Positions 15,711 through 25,012 are shown, numbered from the stretch's first letter. The stretch: DNA of 43,807 bases from Nitrospirae bacterium CG2_30_70_394 (GCA_001873295.1 MNYW01000092.1:1-43807), one strand, 5' to 3'. Translations and numbers: made by a program. The notes: a model not told the origin generated them from the letters alone.

Positions 15711-17072
15711 ATGGCCCTCCTCGCCCTTGACCTCGGCAGCACACGGATCAAGGCGGCGATTGCGGACGCGGCGGGCCAGCTTGGGGAGGTCGGGGTTGTG
15801 GCGGCGCCACCTCTGCGGGTGGCGGGTGCGGCGGTGAGCGGGGATGCAGCGGCGTATGCCGCGGCGGCGCGGGCGCTGGTCGATCGCCTTGGTGGCGCAA
15901 GCCCGTCGCACCGCCTCGCCGTGGCCTGCCAGCGCTCCTCCTTCCTCCTGTGGGATCGGGCGACCGGCGCGCCGGCCACGCGGCTGATCTGCTGGCAGGA
16001 CCGCTCCGCCGCCGCCTGGTGCGGTGCCCACCGCCACCTCGCCGCCGCGATCACCGCCGCCACCGGTCTGCCCCTCTCGCCCCACTACGCCGGCCCTAAG
16101 CTCGCCGCCCTCTTGGCCCAAGAGCCCCACCTGCGGCCACGCCTCGCCACCGGCAGCCTGCGCTTCGGGACCCTGGAGAGCTTTCTCCTGGGCTCCCTGT
16201 CGCGCGGCAGTCTCCACCGCACCGACCTGACGATGGCGAGCCGCACCCTGCTCGTGGACCTCGCGACGGGCTCATGGTCTGCGCCGCTCCTCGACGCCTT
16301 CGGGATCCCTCCCGCCTGTTTGCCGGAGCTCGGTCTCACCGCGGGGATCGAGCTGGACCTGGCGCCCCACCTTCGTCTGGTGGCCTCGATTGCGGATCAG
16401 CCCGCCGCCTGCCTGGCGTTGCTCGGCGGTGCGGCGACGGCGACGGTGGTCAACCTGGGCACCGGCGGCTTCGTGCTCCACCCGACCGGCACCACGCCGG
16501 TTCGCCTCCCCGGCTACCTCACCACCCCCCTTTGCGCGCTGGCGGCACAAACCCTCTTTGCCCTCGAAGGGACGATCAACGGCGCCGGGGCTGCCCTCGA
16601 TCGGTACGGCAGCCCGCCCACCGACCTCCCCGAGACCGACCCGACGCCGGACGCCTTTTGCCTCCCCGATCTCGCTGGCGCCGGTGCCCCCCACTGGCGG
16701 CCGGATCTCGGTTTCACCCTCTCGTCCGCCGCCCAGCCCCTTGGCGCGGCGGGCCGCCGCCGTGTCGTCCTCGAAGGGCTCCTCTTTCGGGTGCGCGAGA
16801 TCCTCGACGCCCTCGCCCCCGCCGGGGATCGAGTGGTGGTGGGTGGTGGCGCCACCCTCGACCCGGCGGTCGCCGCCGGCCTCGCCGCGCTGCTCGGCCG
16901 GCCGGTGGCGGTGGCCGGCGAGGCCGAGGCGACCCTTACCGGCGCCGCCCGCCTCGCCGCCCTGGCCCCACCGCCGCCCGCCACCCGCACCGTCGCCGCC
17001 TCCCCGGCCGGCGCCTATCTACCCGAGAAGTACCCGCGCTGGCGCGCCTGGCTCGGGCAACTCCTTCGCTGA
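15711..17072 (+). CDS. FGGY-family carbohydrate kinase
   Basis: MALLALDLGSTRIKAAIADAAG..., NLGTGGFVL, LEGTINGAGAALD, VVGGGATLDP. Confidence 0.85.
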   Translation: MALLALDLGSTRIKAAIADAAGQLGEVGVVAAPPLRVAGAAVSGDAAAYAAAARALVDRLGGASPSHRLAVACQRSSFLLWDRATGAPATRLICWQDRSAAAWCGAHRHLAAAITAATGLPLSPHYAGPKLAALLAQEPHLRPRLATGSLRFGTLESFLLGSLSRGSLHRTDLTMASRTLLVDLATGSWSAPLLDAFGIPPACLPELGLTAGIELDLAPHLRLVASIADQPAACLALLGGAATATVVNLGTGGFVLHPTGTTPVRLPGYLTTPLCALAAQTLFALEGTINGAGAALDRYGSPPTDLPETDPTPDAFCLPDLAGAGAPHWRPDLGFTLSSAAQPLGAAGRRRVVLEGLLFRVREILDALAPAGDRVVVGGGATLDPAVAAGLAALLGRPVAVAGEAEATLTGAARLAALAPPPPATRTVAASPAGAYLPEKYPRWRAWLGQLLR

Positions 17073-17147
17073 GGGTCGGTTGGCCACCGGCGCGCGCCCT
17101 GCCCAGTGGGTCAGACGCGCCGCCGGCGGGGAGGTGGGACCCCTCCG

Positions 17148-18032
17148 TTACTCGTGCCCCACCGCGGAGCTGGGGGCGACCCTGAACGAACGGGAAGCGC
17201 GGCGACGGCGGACGACGCCCATCGTGGCCAGGCCGGCGACCACCAGCGCCACGCTGGCCGGCTCGGGCACCACTCCGGCCATCATCTCCGATGCGCCGTC
17301 TGGGGATGCGGCAACCAGCACGAAGCTGCCCGACAGGCTCAATGTGTCTAAGGCCGGCAGCGGCGGCAGTGCCAGGGGCAGACCGGAGATCACCTCCCCG
17401 AACCCGGCGCTCGGCCCCACGAAGTGAAGCTCCGATGCGCCCAGAGGTCCGAGGGCAGCGCTCGAGTAGTCGATCACCGCGTCAAAGCTCTGAGATCCCA
17501 GTGCACCGGCGGCTACCGCGTAGGCAATCGGGAGCAGCCCCCCCGCCACCCCGCCGCCATCGACGCTGAACGAGACCGAAAAATCCGCCCGCGTCTCCAT
17601 GGCGCCGGCGCCCGGGTCGGGCGCGCCTTGGCTAGCGATCGCCCCCAACAGCGGGTCGATCCCCGACCAGTCGGCGGGAATGACCACGCGCGCCATGGTG
17701 GGCGAAAAATCGTAGGCGACGGTGATCTGACCAAATCCGGTCGGCGGGTCCGGCGTGAAACCCGAGTCCGTCCCCGCCGGAGTCGGCCCCAAGGGGAGCG
17801 GCCCAAGGACCGCATACGCCACCCCGCCGGAACTGAACGTGAACGTGGTCCAGTTCGTCCCCGCTACGATGCCCACGATCGCCGCCTCCGCGGTGACACC
17901 ACCGAAAACACAGGCGCCCAGCCACAGCGCGGGGAGCAACAGAAGCCTTCGCAAAGCCGACCGCAAGCGGGGCGTGGCCCCAGGGTTGTCGAGCCGGCGA
18001 GCGAAACACGGAGAACCGAGGTGAGCACTCAT
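17148..18032 (-). CDS. PEP-CTERM sorting-domain protein
   Basis: signal peptide; C-terminal VPEPASVALVVAGLATMGVVRRRR followed by ~15 extra residues. Confidence 0.88.
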   Translation of the reverse strand: MSAHLGSPCFARRLDNPGATPRLRSALRRLLLLPALWLGACVFGGVTAEAAIVGIVAGTNWTTFTFSSGGVAYAVLGPLPLGPTPAGTDSGFTPDPPTGFGQITVAYDFSPTMARVVIPADWSGIDPLLGAIASQGAPDPGAGAMETRADFSVSFSVDGGGVAGGLLPIAYAVAAGALGSQSFDAVIDYSSAALGPLGASELHFVGPSAGFGEVISGLPLALPPLPALDTLSLSGSFVLVAASPDGASEMMAGVVPEPASVALVVAGLATMGVVRRRRASRSFRVAPSSAVGHE

Positions 18033-18198
18033 GGGGAGCCTCCTAGTGGGGTGGGGTTAACACGCCGTCCATGGAATCGTTACTAAAATAAGGGTGATTG
18101 CAAGGTTACTTTTTGACAAGGACAGCTCCGTGGCTGGATCGAGCGATCGCCCCGCGTGCGGGTAGCAGGCGCTAGGAGCCCGGCGATGGCGCAGTCGG

Positions 18199-18299
18199 GT
18201 GTGGGGTGGAGAGCACGCGGTGCGGCGATCACGTTTGGGCGACCCCTCCCAAGACCGCCCAAGCGTGTGGGTGGACAGCGCGCGCGGTGCGGCGATCAC
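18199..18299. repeat. two-copy 34/35-bp imperfect direct repeat with 32-nt intervening sequence
   Basis: GTGTGGGGTGGAGAGCACGCGGTGCGGCGATCAC (18199-18232) and GTGTGGGTGGACAGCGCGCGCGGTGCGGCGATCAC (18265-18299). Confidence 0.7.
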
Positions 18300-18558
18300 C
18301 GGCCTCGCCGGTGGTGGCGCCACCGGGGCGAGGTGCTCTTGTCCCCGCACAGCGGGGACCACGCCGTGGGGTCGCCTGGCCGGGCCATGTGGGGAGGGGG
18401 CGAGCCAACCCCCTCCGCCGCGCACGCGCGGCAGCCTTCCCCGCCGGTCGTCTTCGGTGGGGCGCGGAGGGTGCGGCGGCGCCCGTCGCCTGCACGCGCC
18501 GCCGTATGCCACTCCAGGAGCGCGGTGCGATGGGTGCGGCGGCGGTGCTCGCCCTCCC

Positions 18559-19899
18559 TTAGAGGCCGTGCTTCTCTAACCGGTAGTCGAGGGTGTGGCG
18601 GGTGAGGTGGAGGAGGCGGGCGGCGGCGGCCTTGTTGCCGCCGGTGCGGGCGAGGGCCTGGGTGATGAGCTGGCGCTCGACCTCCGCCAGATCCGCGCCA
18701 GCGGGCGGCAGTTGCCACTGGGCAGCGGCGGCGGCAGGCAGGAGGTCGGCCGCGAGCTGCTCCCGGGTCAGCTCTTGGGCCGGGTAGAGGAGCGCCCACC
18801 GTTCACACAGGTTCTTCAGCTCGCGGATGTTCCCGGGCCACGGCGCCTCCTCCAGCAGCCGCACCGCGGCCGCGGAGAGGGTGGCCAGTTCCCGGCCGTG
18901 GCGCTGGGCGGCTTGCTGGAGAAACTCCGCGGCGAGGCGAGCGAGATCGGCGCGCCGTTCGCGCAGCGGCGGCATGGCCAGGGTGATGACCGCGAGGCGG
19001 TAGTAGAGGTCGTTGCGAAAGCGGCCGCTGGCCATCATCGCTCGCAGGTCTTGGTGGGTGGCCGCGATCACCCGGGCGTCGACGCGCACCGGCCGATCCG
19101 CGCCCACCGCCTGCACCTCGCCTCCCTGCAGGAAGCGCAGCAGCTTCACCTGCGCGGCCAGGGGTAGATCGCCGATCTCGTCGAGAAAGAGGGTGCCGCC
19201 GTCGGCGGCCAAGAGGCGGCCGGGGCGGGCGTGGTCGGCGCCGGTGAAGGCGCCCTTCGCGTGGCCGAATAGCTCCGCCTCGACCAGGGTCTCGGGAAGA
19301 GCGCCGCAGTTCACCACCACCCACGGTGCCGCGGCGCGCGGCGAGCGGTCGTGGATCGCCCGCGCGAGGTGCTCCTTGCCGGTGCCGGTCTCGCCGAGGA
19401 TCAGAACGTGGGCGTCGGTGTCGGCGACCGCGAAGGCCTGGGCGTAGATCGCGTTGACCCGCGGCGAGCAGCTCGGGGTGGGCGCGCTGCGAGTGGTGAG
19501 GGCGTCGCGCAACCGCTGGTTGTCGCGCTTGAGCCGTGCCCAGGCAACCGCGCGCTCGACCGTCGCCAGCACGTGCGCCTCGTGAAACGGCTTGGTGATG
19601 AAGTCGAAGGCGCCCGCCTTCATCACCTCCACCGCCCCCTCGACGCTGGCGTAGGCGGTCATCACCACCACCGTCGCCTCTGGATCCTCCGCCAGCACTG
19701 CCGCCAGGACCGCCTGGCCGTCTTGGTGCGGCATGCGCAGATCGGTGAGCAACACCAAGGGCCGCTCTGCGCGGTAACGCTTCACCGCCTCGCGGCCGTC
19801 CGCGGCCTCGCTCACCCGATAGCCCGCGTCCACAAACTGGATGGCGAGGACCTGGCGCACCCCGGGGTCGTCGTCGGCGATGAGGATGAGCGGCGTCAT
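18559..19899 (-). CDS. sigma-54-dependent NtrC-family response regulator
   Basis: receiver DDDPGVRQVL/LLTDLRMP; GETGTGKEHLARAIH; ELFGHAKGAFTGA; C-terminal Fis-type HTH. Confidence 0.96.
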   Translation of the reverse strand: MTPLILIADDDPGVRQVLAIQFVDAGYRVSEAADGREAVKRYRAERPLVLLTDLRMPHQDGQAVLAAVLAEDPEATVVVMTAYASVEGAVEVMKAGAFDFITKPFHEAHVLATVERAVAWARLKRDNQRLRDALTTRSAPTPSCSPRVNAIYAQAFAVADTDAHVLILGETGTGKEHLARAIHDRSPRAAAPWVVVNCGALPETLVEAELFGHAKGAFTGADHARPGRLLAADGGTLFLDEIGDLPLAAQVKLLRFLQGGEVQAVGADRPVRVDARVIAATHQDLRAMMASGRFRNDLYYRLAVITLAMPPLRERRADLARLAAEFLQQAAQRHGRELATLSAAAVRLLEEAPWPGNIRELKNLCERWALLYPAQELTREQLAADLLPAAAAAQWQLPPAGADLAEVERQLITQALARTGGNKAAAARLLHLTRHTLDYRLEKHGL

Positions 19900-21056
19900 G
19901 GGGTGGCGCGGGGCAGGGTGAGGACAAAGGTCGTGGTACCCGCGGCGGAGGCGCAACGCAACGTCCCGTGGTGCGCCTCCGCAATCCGCGCCGCGATCGC
20001 CAGGCCGAGCCCGGTCCCCTCGGCGCGGGTGGTAAAGAAGGGATCGAAGACCCGCTCCCGATCGGCGGCGGCGATCGTCTCCCCGCGGTTCTCCACCGCC
20101 AGCTCCCACCCCTCCCCGGTGGTCCGCGACGCGACCTGAATGGTGCTGCCCGGCTCGGCGAACTGGCCGGCGTTGAGGAGCAGGTTGACCAGCACCTGGG
20201 CGAGCTGGTCTCGATCCCCGTCGAGGGTGAGGGCGTCAGAATCCTCGCGCAGCTCCACGCGCAGCCCCTGGGACTCGAGCTGCGGGCGCATCAACAGGAC
20301 GCAGTGGCGGACCACTGCATGCGGATCGAGGGGGCGGATGGCGGGAGTCGCGGGACGGGCGAACTCGAGCACGTGGTGGGTGATCTCCCCCAGGCGGCCG
20401 ATCTCGGACTGGAGGCGATCCAGCAGCGGCGCCACCCGCTCCGGGTGGCTGGTGGCGGAGCGGCGCAGGATGTCCACCGCCCCCTGCATGGTGGTCAAAG
20501 GATTGCGTACCTCGTGGGCGATCCCCGCAGCCATCTGCCCCAGCGCCGCGAGACGCTCGGCGCGGCGCGCAATCGCGTAGCTCCGCGTCGCCTCGGTGAG
20601 GGCCAGATCACGCTGGATCGCGGTTTGCCGGTGGCGCTCCAGCTCGCCGGCCAGGCGGTCGCGCAGCCAGCCGGTGACCCCGCCGACGAGAAAGAGCAGG
20701 ACCATGTCGCTCGCCTGGCTGGCGGTAAACATCCCCGAGTGGAGGTGGGCGCCGTGGCCGCGGTGCGGATAGAGGAGGGCGGCCACCGCCGCGGTGGCGA
20801 TCCCGCCGCGGCTGCCGGACCAGAAGCCGGCGAGGATCACCGGCACGAAGTAGAGCTTCTGGGTGAGGGTCATCCAGAAGGGGGCGCTGGCCAGGTGGAT
20901 GGCGTTGTGGGCGAGCGTGACCCCCACCACCAACAAGGCGATGGTTAGCCAGCGCGCGCGGCGCGCGGAGGCGGGGAGGGGCGGGGTGGCCGCGGGGAGC
21001 GGAGCGCTCCCGCCCGCGGCCGTGGGGCTCCGCTCTTCCGTGGAACCCCCGTTCAT
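19896..21056 (-). CDS. membrane sensor histidine kinase partner of the NtrC-type regulator
   Basis: ALGQMAAGIAHEVRNPLTTMQGAVDIL H-box; GTGLGLAIAARIAEAHHG; ATGA overlap with the regulator. Confidence 0.94.
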   Translation of the reverse strand: MNGGSTEERSPTAAGGSAPLPAATPPLPASARRARWLTIALLVVGVTLAHNAIHLASAPFWMTLTQKLYFVPVILAGFWSGSRGGIATAAVAALLYPHRGHGAHLHSGMFTASQASDMVLLFLVGGVTGWLRDRLAGELERHRQTAIQRDLALTEATRSYAIARRAERLAALGQMAAGIAHEVRNPLTTMQGAVDILRRSATSHPERVAPLLDRLQSEIGRLGEITHHVLEFARPATPAIRPLDPHAVVRHCVLLMRPQLESQGLRVELREDSDALTLDGDRDQLAQVLVNLLLNAGQFAEPGSTIQVASRTTGEGWELAVENRGETIAAADRERVFDPFFTTRAEGTGLGLAIAARIAEAHHGTLRCASAAGTTTFVLTLPRATP

Positions 21057-21074
21057 CGCCCGCCTCGCGGCGGA

Positions 21075-21111
21075 TGCGGCATATGCCGCACTGCCTGCCG
21101 CTTTTGCCGCA
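21075..21111. promoter_or_regulatory. tandem dyads TGCGGCATATGCCGCA and TGCCGCTTTTGCCGCA, centres 21 bp apart (candidate EBP upstream activating sites)
   Basis: first dyad a perfect 16-bp palindrome; second differs at one half-site base. Confidence 0.65.
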
Positions 21112-21187
21112 CCCTGCACCGCGGCGCCACCCGCGTCCTCGCCCGAAGGTCCAGCAACTGCGCCCTCCGCCCAGACCACCGCCGGGC

Positions 21188-21203
21188 CGGCACGCGGGTT
21201 GCA
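21188..21203 (+). promoter_or_regulatory. sigma-54 -24/-12 promoter (CGGCACGCGGGTTGCA)
   Basis: close match to TGGCACG-N4-TTGCW; ~70 bp upstream of lipoprotein start at 21273. Confidence 0.75.
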
Positions 21204-21272
21204 AGCTGCGGTTCGTCCCCGGTGCACCTGCCACCCACCCTGTTCCCGCCTCCCTCGGAGCCGATCGCCGCC

Positions 21273-23102
21273 ATGAATCGCCACCTGTGTCGCCGTGCAA
21301 CGTCGCGGCTGTTATTGCCCGCGGTAGCCCTCGCGTCAACGCTCGCCATGACCGCCGGCTGCGGCAGCAGCAGCGGCAGTGGCGGTACCCCCAGTGGTTC
21401 CACGACCCAGATCACCGGCCAGGCGATCGCCGGGGCGGTGACCGGCACGGTGGTGGTCGCGGATGGCGCCGGGACCACGGTCGCGTCGGCCGCCGTCACC
21501 GCGGGCGGATTCACGGTGAGCGTGGGGGACTCGGCCCTCGATGGGGAGCTCGACTTCGTTGTCACCGGCAGCTACACGGACGAAGTCTCCGGGGAGATGG
21601 TCCAGTTGACCGCCGCCGATCCCCTGGCACTGACCACGGCGGCGGGCCACTTCGTCGCCGGCGCGACCGGCAACGCGCCGATCACCCCCGGGTCTACCGT
21701 CGTGCGCAGGTTGGTCCGGGACCACACCATGACCCTCACCGCCGCGCGCGCCGCCTTCCAGGCCGCGTTCGGCTATGCGCCCGACCTGGACGCGCGGCCG
21801 TTCGATCCCACCGGCACCGCGCCCGCCGCGGCGACCGGCGCCGACGAGGATGAGGCGTTCCGCGCCGGCGTCTTCAGCCAGCTCGCCAGCGACCTCGGCC
21901 TGACCACCGGCGCGGCGATCGCGGCCCTGTTCCGCGGCCTGGCAGACGATCTGGCCGACGGCACCCTCGACGGGCTTGCCGGGGCGGGCCAGCCGGTGAT
22001 GGTCGGCACCGTTGATTTGGCGACACGCCACACGGAGAACGCCCTCTGCGCCCGCCTGCTCACCGCCCACGGCGAGTTTGTAGAGAACACCGCCAACGGT
22101 GGTGGGTTGGCCGCCCCCACCTCTGGTCTGCCGGCGCTGGTCTACGACGGCGCCGGCGCTCGCCGCACGGTCACCACCCCCGGCGGACGGAGGGTGACCG
22201 TCACCCTCAACACCGCGGCCGAGCCGCCGTTCACCGCCGGCTTTTGGACCGCGCGGGTCGCCCACCAGATCACCCTGACGGACGCGGACAACCACGACGC
22301 GCCAATCGACATCACCAGCGACCCGACGATCGTCGACGTGAGCCACCACCCCCTGATGCACATGCTCAGCGGCCACGACCACACCACCCCCCACGCCCAC
22401 GAGCCCGACACCCGCGGCGCGGCCGCGGGCCAGTACGTGCTCGACGCCTACTACGTGATGGCCTCGGAGATGGGGATGGGGGCGATGGCCATGCCCATGG
22501 GAGTGTGGGACTACACAGTGCGGATCGACGAGGACAGCAACCGCGATGGCACGGTGGACACCACCACCGAGGTGATCTTTCACCCGAAGGTGGATCCGCC
22601 GATGGGGGGCGCCGTGCTCTTCGCCCAGGTGAACCACGCCGCCGATACCTGGACCTCCATGGATGGGACGACCGGTCCGCGCCCCTACCGGGTGTGGCTC
22701 CACGAGGTGGTCACCAACGGCGACGGGAGCCACGACCTGACCCTCTTCGTCTCCACCCAGGAGATGGTGGACATGGCGATGGCGGGGATGGACCACCACG
22801 CCGGCATGACCTTCCCGGCGGTCTACCCGGGGTTGACCCTCCACGGTCCGGTGGATGAGATGGGGATGCGCCCGGAGGTCCTGATCGCCACGGTCGCCGT
22901 TGAGGTCTCCACCGACGGCGCGACCTGGGTCGCGTTGGCCGAGGAAGAGCCCTCCAGCGGCCGCTACCAGGTCACCCACCTGGCAGGCCTCGACAATACC
23001 GCCGCCGGTCCGGACACCCTGGCGGTGCGCCTGACGGTGAACGGCCATTCGATGCAGACCGCGGCCGGGGCGGAAAGCCAACTCCTCTTCACCGCGCCGT
23101 AA
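21273..23102 (+). CDS. His/Met-rich lipoprotein, unknown function
   Basis: lipobox ...STLAMTAGC; clusters HHPLMHMLSGHDHTTPHAHEPD, MASEMGMGAMAMPMG, MVDMAMAGMDHHAGM. Confidence 0.85.
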   Translation: MNRHLCRRATSRLLLPAVALASTLAMTAGCGSSSGSGGTPSGSTTQITGQAIAGAVTGTVVVADGAGTTVASAAVTAGGFTVSVGDSALDGELDFVVTGSYTDEVSGEMVQLTAADPLALTTAAGHFVAGATGNAPITPGSTVVRRLVRDHTMTLTAARAAFQAAFGYAPDLDARPFDPTGTAPAAATGADEDEAFRAGVFSQLASDLGLTTGAAIAALFRGLADDLADGTLDGLAGAGQPVMVGTVDLATRHTENALCARLLTAHGEFVENTANGGGLAAPTSGLPALVYDGAGARRTVTTPGGRRVTVTLNTAAEPPFTAGFWTARVAHQITLTDADNHDAPIDITSDPTIVDVSHHPLMHMLSGHDHTTPHAHEPDTRGAAAGQYVLDAYYVMASEMGMGAMAMPMGVWDYTVRIDEDSNRDGTVDTTTEVIFHPKVDPPMGGAVLFAQVNHAADTWTSMDGTTGPRPYRVWLHEVVTNGDGSHDLTLFVSTQEMVDMAMAGMDHHAGMTFPAVYPGLTLHGPVDEMGMRPEVLIATVAVEVSTDGATWVALAEEEPSSGRYQVTHLAGLDNTAAGPDTLAVRLTVNGHSMQTAAGAESQLLFTAP

Positions 23103-24151
23103 TGAGGCCGCCTCTCTTTCGGCTCGGCCGTGTGGATGGCGCGCAGACGCACAATCCAGCTCGGCGCCGGACCGTGGTGCGGCCCCTCCTTCGGCTGGGT
23201 TGCGCCGCCCTGGGGCTCCTTTTCCTTTTCGCCCCCGCCGCGGTCCACGCCGCCTCTTGTTGCGGTGGCGGCTCGGCCGCTGCCCTGGTGTTGCCCAAGT
23301 TCTCTCGGGCGATGGTCGCGGTGAGCCTCGACGCGGAGCACTACGACGGCTTCTGGAACGGCGACGGCTTCTGGCGCCGCGATCCGCCGGAGACCGATCT
23401 CAACCAGTACCGCCTCAACGTCGGCGGCGCCTATCGGTTGGCTTCGCGCTGGCAGGGGTTCGCGGTGCTCCCCTACGTCTGGAACCGCAACGACTACTCC
23501 GGTCTGGCGCGCGACACCGCCGGCCTCGGCGATTCCACGATCGGCGTCTGGTACGAGTCCTTTGACGACATCCGGTGCGTCTGGCGGGTGGGGAGCTGGC
23601 GAGACCTCAAGCCGGCGGTCTACTGGGGGGCGGCGGTCACGGTGCCCACCGGTACCTCGCCCTATGACGAGGTCAGCGACAACTTCGACATCACCGGCCG
23701 CGGCTTCTACCGCCTCGACGGCTCCGTGTTGCTCGACAAGACGATCTATCCCTGGTCCACCTCCGTGCAGCTCACCTATGGCCGCCACTTTGAGCGCGCG
23801 GTGAATCGCGAGTACGGCAACGCCGTGGAGCCGTACGACAAACGTCTCGGCGACCGGGCAAGCGCCACCGCGAGCCTCGGCTACACCTACTTCACCGGCG
23901 CGATGCACTCCCTCACCGGGACGGTCTCCTTCACCGACTTGTGGGAGGATAAGCAGCGGATCGACGGCGACGAGGACCCGACCTCGGGGTTGCGCAAGCG
24001 CGCCCTCGGAGGCGCCCTCGCGTGGGCCGCGCCCGACCGCAACTGGATTGTCAAACTCGCCTACAGCCACGCCCTGCAATACGACGGCTGGGGGCGGAAC
24101 TTTCCTACGACCGACGTCGTCTCGGTGGGGGTCAGCCATGTCTTCCGGTAA
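23102..24151 (+). CDS. outer-membrane beta-barrel-like protein, unknown function
   Basis: signal peptide then AASCCGGGSAAALVLPKF; alternating aromatic strands; C-terminal VSVGVSHVFR; TAATG coupling to the upstream gene. Confidence 0.7.
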   Translation: MRPPLFRLGRVDGAQTHNPARRRTVVRPLLRLGCAALGLLFLFAPAAVHAASCCGGGSAAALVLPKFSRAMVAVSLDAEHYDGFWNGDGFWRRDPPETDLNQYRLNVGGAYRLASRWQGFAVLPYVWNRNDYSGLARDTAGLGDSTIGVWYESFDDIRCVWRVGSWRDLKPAVYWGAAVTVPTGTSPYDEVSDNFDITGRGFYRLDGSVLLDKTIYPWSTSVQLTYGRHFERAVNREYGNAVEPYDKRLGDRASATASLGYTYFTGAMHSLTGTVSFTDLWEDKQRIDGDEDPTSGLRKRALGGALAWAAPDRNWIVKLAYSHALQYDGWGRNFPTTDVVSVGVSHVFR

Positions 24152-24722
24152 GCGCTGGCGGCCGCGGGTCGCCGCCGTGTTGTGTCTCCTCCTCGCGGCC
24201 TGTGGCGGGGTGGGGGATGATCTCGTGCCGACGGACACGGACCAGCGCGCCACCCTCGCCGCCGGCGCGGTGGGCTCCACCCCCGGGGCGACCGCTCTCG
24301 ACTTCCAGGTGCAGGACAGCGCCGACAACACGGTCAGACTCGCGGACTATCTGAGCGATGGCGCCACCCCTGCGGATGCGGTGGTCCTCTACTTCACCAT
24401 GTGGTGTCCGATCTGCCTGAGCCACTCGGACCACCTGCTCACCACGGTGGTCCCGCGCTTCCGCGACCGGGGCCATGTGGTCTACGCCCTGGTGGACTAC
24501 GTCTCCGGGTCGGTGACCCTGGCGCGGGCCGCGGAGCAGGGCAACGGTTACGCCGGCTCGGACTTCGTGGTCCTGGCGGATATCGGCCAGACGCTGTTTG
24601 ACCAGTTCGACGCCGCCATGGGGACAATCGTGGTGATCGACGCGGGCGGGGTGATCCGGCTCAACGAGGACTACCGCACCGGCGCCAACCTGGTGGCCAC
24701 CCTCGACGAGTTGTTGCCATGA
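24138..24722 (+). CDS. thioredoxin-fold/redoxin lipoprotein (CPIC)
   Basis: lipobox LLLAAC; LYFTMWCPICLSHSDHL active site; overlaps upstream gene. Confidence 0.8.
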   Translation: MSSGKRWRPRVAAVLCLLLAACGGVGDDLVPTDTDQRATLAAGAVGSTPGATALDFQVQDSADNTVRLADYLSDGATPADAVVLYFTMWCPICLSHSDHLLTTVVPRFRDRGHVVYALVDYVSGSVTLARAAEQGNGYAGSDFVVLADIGQTLFDQFDAAMGTIVVIDAGGVIRLNEDYRTGANLVATLDELLP

Positions 24723-25012
24723 CCTCGATCGCTCGGGCTTGCGCGGCCGTGGTGGCGGCGGTCGTGGTCGGCTGCGCCGCACCCGCGGCGGAGGTGGGCG
24801 AGGGGGAGGTCGCCCGCGGCGCGGAGGTCTTCGCGACCTACTGCACCGACCGCTGCCACCAGACGCCGCGCCCCGACTCCCTCACCGCGAACCAGTGGCG
24901 GGCGGTGGCGCAGACCATGCAGGCGCGCCTTGCGGAGCAGGGACAGGAGCCGATCGCCCCGGCGGACTACGCCGCGTTGCTTGCCTACCTGACCACCCAC
25001 GCCCGCGAGTAG
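24719..25012 (+). CDS. small c-type cytochrome-like protein with atypical CX3CH motif
   Basis: lipoprotein-type signal; FATYCTDRCHQTPRPDSL; ATGA overlap with upstream gene. Confidence 0.7.
   Translation: MTSIARACAAVVAAVVVGCAAPAAEVGEGEVARGAEVFATYCTDRCHQTPRPDSLTANQWRAVAQTMQARLAEQGQEPIAPADYAALLAYLTTHARE

Noticed and set aside
18341-18359. GTCCCCGCACAGCGGGGAC hairpin as a CRISPR repeat
   Set aside because: Single copy; kept only as supporting context, a terminator-like hairpin is equally possible
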